Part shown: positions 4,755-5,678 of the stretch, piece after piece
Numbering within the stretch: position 1 is the stretch's first letter
Layout of the letters: each line of letters starts with the position of its first letter
Assembly: GCA_000431275.1 (NCBI GenBank)
Contig: HF989160.1
Span: 1 to 5,678, forward strand
Length of the DNA stretch: 5,678 nt
From: Prevotella sp. CAG:755
Lineage (GTDB): Bacteria; Bacteroidota; Bacteroidia; Bacteroidales; Bacteroidaceae
Reading direction: 5' to 3'
Made by a program: the position numbers and the translations under genes
The notes under the pieces: generated by a model
What the model was told of the DNA's origin: nothing
The model's database searches: none
The model's input: the letters and a program-made list of their open reading frames with translations, nothing else

Positions 4755-5678
4755 ATGAAGAAGAGTGAAGGTTTCATCAAGTTATTCCGCAATTACTTCC
4801 GCAGTGTGTACTGGTGCAAGGAGCGTCGGTTCAGCCAGGCGGAGGCATTGTTGGACCTTATTGCGCAGGCTCGTTTCGACACCGCCTGCGTCGTGCAGCG
4901 CATGGGCGGGACCGACGTCCTCGTGGGGTGCGGGCAGCTGGTCCTTTCGCTGCGCTACCTGGCCCGGCGCTGGCAGTGGAGCGTGCACTGTGTGCAGCTC
5001 TTCCTCTACCAGTTGAGGGACGCGGGGGCCGTGGAATTGGAAACACATCGGCAGTTCCACCTGCTCACCGTGGTCGACCTTGCCGATTTTGGTGGCGTAC
5101 CCGTTGTGAAACAGAAGGTTACGCCTTCTTCCGCACGGCGCCGGAAGGCGTCAGGCGCTGCCGCCGGCGAGGCTTTCCCGCAGCTGTCCGGGGACACTTT
5201 GGGTACACCTTGCGGCACAAAGAATAAGAAAGAAGAAAAGAACAAAGAAACCTCTCTTGCGAGAGGTAAAGAAGCGGCCGAGCCCACTCACGGGGAGGGT
5301 TTTGGAGTCCGTTCTTCCGGAGAGGGTATGTGTCCGGCCGGCGGCTCGGAAGGGCCGCTGCGGGATTCCGTCCCGACGGGTGCGCGCGCGAGGGCCGGGG
5401 CGGGCTTTCCGGCCGGCACGGCGGATGGCGCAGACGGGCCGCGCGGTGCCGAACGCTCGCGTGCGGTTCCTGGCGGCGTGACTGATCGGTCGTGTGGGCG
5501 GGAGCAGAAAGGTTCTTCCGGTGCGCAGGAATCCGGCCGGATGGTTGCGGAGCGCGGCGGAATGGGAGCAGAATGCCCGTCTGCGGCAGGATGTGGGGCG
5601 GATCGGGCGCCGGACGTCACCGGGGCGTCGGAGCCTGGGTTGGACGCCGACTACCTCGATTCGCGCCTTGTCAAGCCG
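4755..5678 (+). CDS. Winged-helix replication-initiator-like protein, 3' end beyond window
   Basis: The frame is open from ATG at 4755 to the last base, 308 codons. The N-terminus MKKSEGFIKLFRNYF matches the GFIKLxR opening of Bacteroidales proteins related to phage replisome organisers. Residues about 58-110 (CGQLVLSLRYLARRWQWSV, then QLFLYQLRDAGAVELE and FHLLTVVDLADF) follow the family winged-helix pattern of a GQ(L/I)V-S-R-LA segment, a recognition helix, and a wing ending in a tyrosine/valine-rich strand. The expected role is DNA binding at a replication origin, often of a phage or plasmid. Residues about 113-308 are a basic, then Gly/Ala/Arg/Ser-rich low-complexity linker including KNKKEEKNKE, also common in this family. 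Any C-terminal domain lies outside the window. No clear ribosome binding site is seen; the T-rich leader TTTTTGGT precedes ATG. The start is chosen by family N-terminus. Moderately sure of the domain, less so of the biological role. Confidence 0.75.
   Translation, partial: MKKSEGFIKLFRNYFRSVYWCKERRFSQAEALLDLIAQARFDTACVVQRMGGTDVLVGCGQLVLSLRYLARRWQWSVHCVQLFLYQLRDAGAVELETHRQFHLLTVVDLADFGGVPVVKQKVTPSSARRRKASGAAAGEAFPQLSGDTLGTPCGTKNKKEEKNKETSLARGKEAAEPTHGEGFGVRSSGEGMCPAGGSEGPLRDSVPTGARARAGAGFPAGTADGADGPRGAERSRAVPGGVTDRSCGREQKGSSGAQESGRMVAERGGMGAECPSAAGCGADRAPDVTGASEPGLDADYLDSRLVKP
5121..5151 (+). repeat. 8-base inverted repeat ACGCCTTC/GAAGGCGT inside the replication-like gene
   Basis: Arms at 5121-5128 and 5144-5151 with a 15-nt loop. 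An alternative shorter hairpin, GAAGG (5114-5118) with CCTTC (5124-5128), would compete with it. It falls where the winged-helix domain ends and the basic linker begins. Confidence 0.45.
5250..5267 (+). repeat. 7-base hairpin ACCTCTC-TTGC-GAGAGGT after an A-rich tract
   Basis: Perfect 7-base arms around a four-base loop, immediately after about 33 nt of almost pure purine (5218-5250) that encodes the lysine/glutamate run. No stop or frame change follows in the reading frame used, so it is simply noted as a structured spot within the coding sequence. Confidence 0.5.

Noticed and set aside
4445..4768. 107-codon plus-strand frame in the gene-poor region
   Set aside because: No family resemblance or leader, and it overlaps the well-supported start at 4755 in another frame.
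4346..4792. 148-codon minus-strand frame in the gene-poor region
   Set aside because: Low-complexity Pro/Arg/Ala content, no recognisable domain, and it overlaps the start of the replication-like gene.
5218..5267. Programmed ribosomal frameshift signal (purine tract plus hairpin)
   Set aside because: No X XXY YYZ heptamer lies at a suitable distance from the hairpin, and the zero frame remains open to the window end, so no frameshift is needed.
5288..5620. 110-codon minus-strand frame opposite the replication-like gene
   Set aside because: Pro/Ser/Arg-rich antisense shadow of the low-complexity linker.

Overview
The window looks like a chromosome segment, or an integrated element, of a G+C-rich member of the Bacteroidota, most likely order Bacteroidales. 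The basis is: (i) promoter-like boxes of the Bacteroidetes TAnnTTTG type, the best with a TTTG box 19 nt upstream; (ii) A-rich rather than Shine-Dalgarno leaders ahead of the start codons on the minus strand; (iii) a large secreted protein ending in the YDLQGRRV...GIYV...KVFIK tail typical of Bacteroidales surface proteins; (iv) a small MKKTYITP-type protein common in this order. Genus cannot be assigned by eye. I see no rRNA, tRNA, CRISPR array or insertion-sequence transposase.

Layout. Positions 63-3033 hold a two-gene minus-strand unit: a 926-residue secreted protein with several ricin/beta-trefoil-like QxW segments and a C-terminal sorting-like tail, followed 25 nt later by a 54-residue small protein. 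A TAAATTTG promoter box lies about 115 nt upstream of the large gene. Positions 3243-3500 are intergenic and repeat-rich: tandem 11-12 nt units run into a REP-like hairpin, and a second, diverged copy of that hairpin sits in opposite orientation about 45 nt away (a BIME-like pair), with a 12-bp palindrome between them. A G-rich tract follows. Positions 3515-4171 (minus) encode a phage-repressor-like XRE/S24 (LexA-fold) regulator. Just upstream of it two TAnnTTTG boxes, one per strand, lie face to face within an inverted repeat (CTTTGCAT-N12-ATGCAAAG).

Positions 4272-4754 are a GC-rich stretch of about 480 nt with no convincing gene, some hairpins and short spaced repeats. At 4755 a plus-strand gene begins and runs off the end of the window (308 codons seen). 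Its N-terminus resembles the GFIKLxR winged-helix proteins of Bacteroidales that are related to phage replisome organisers; the rest is a low-complexity linker.

Working together (inference): repressor, face-to-face promoters and a replication-type DNA-binding protein resemble the control region of a prophage or integrated element, but no integrase, terminase or structural gene is in view. The secretory unit on the left is probably ordinary host accessory content, separated from the control region by the REP-like repeats. I did not find a clearly new multi-gene system. The most useful observations are the REP-like pair, the interlocked promoters, the overlooked small gene, and the apparent insertion of a lectin-like domain into the C-terminal module of the surface protein.
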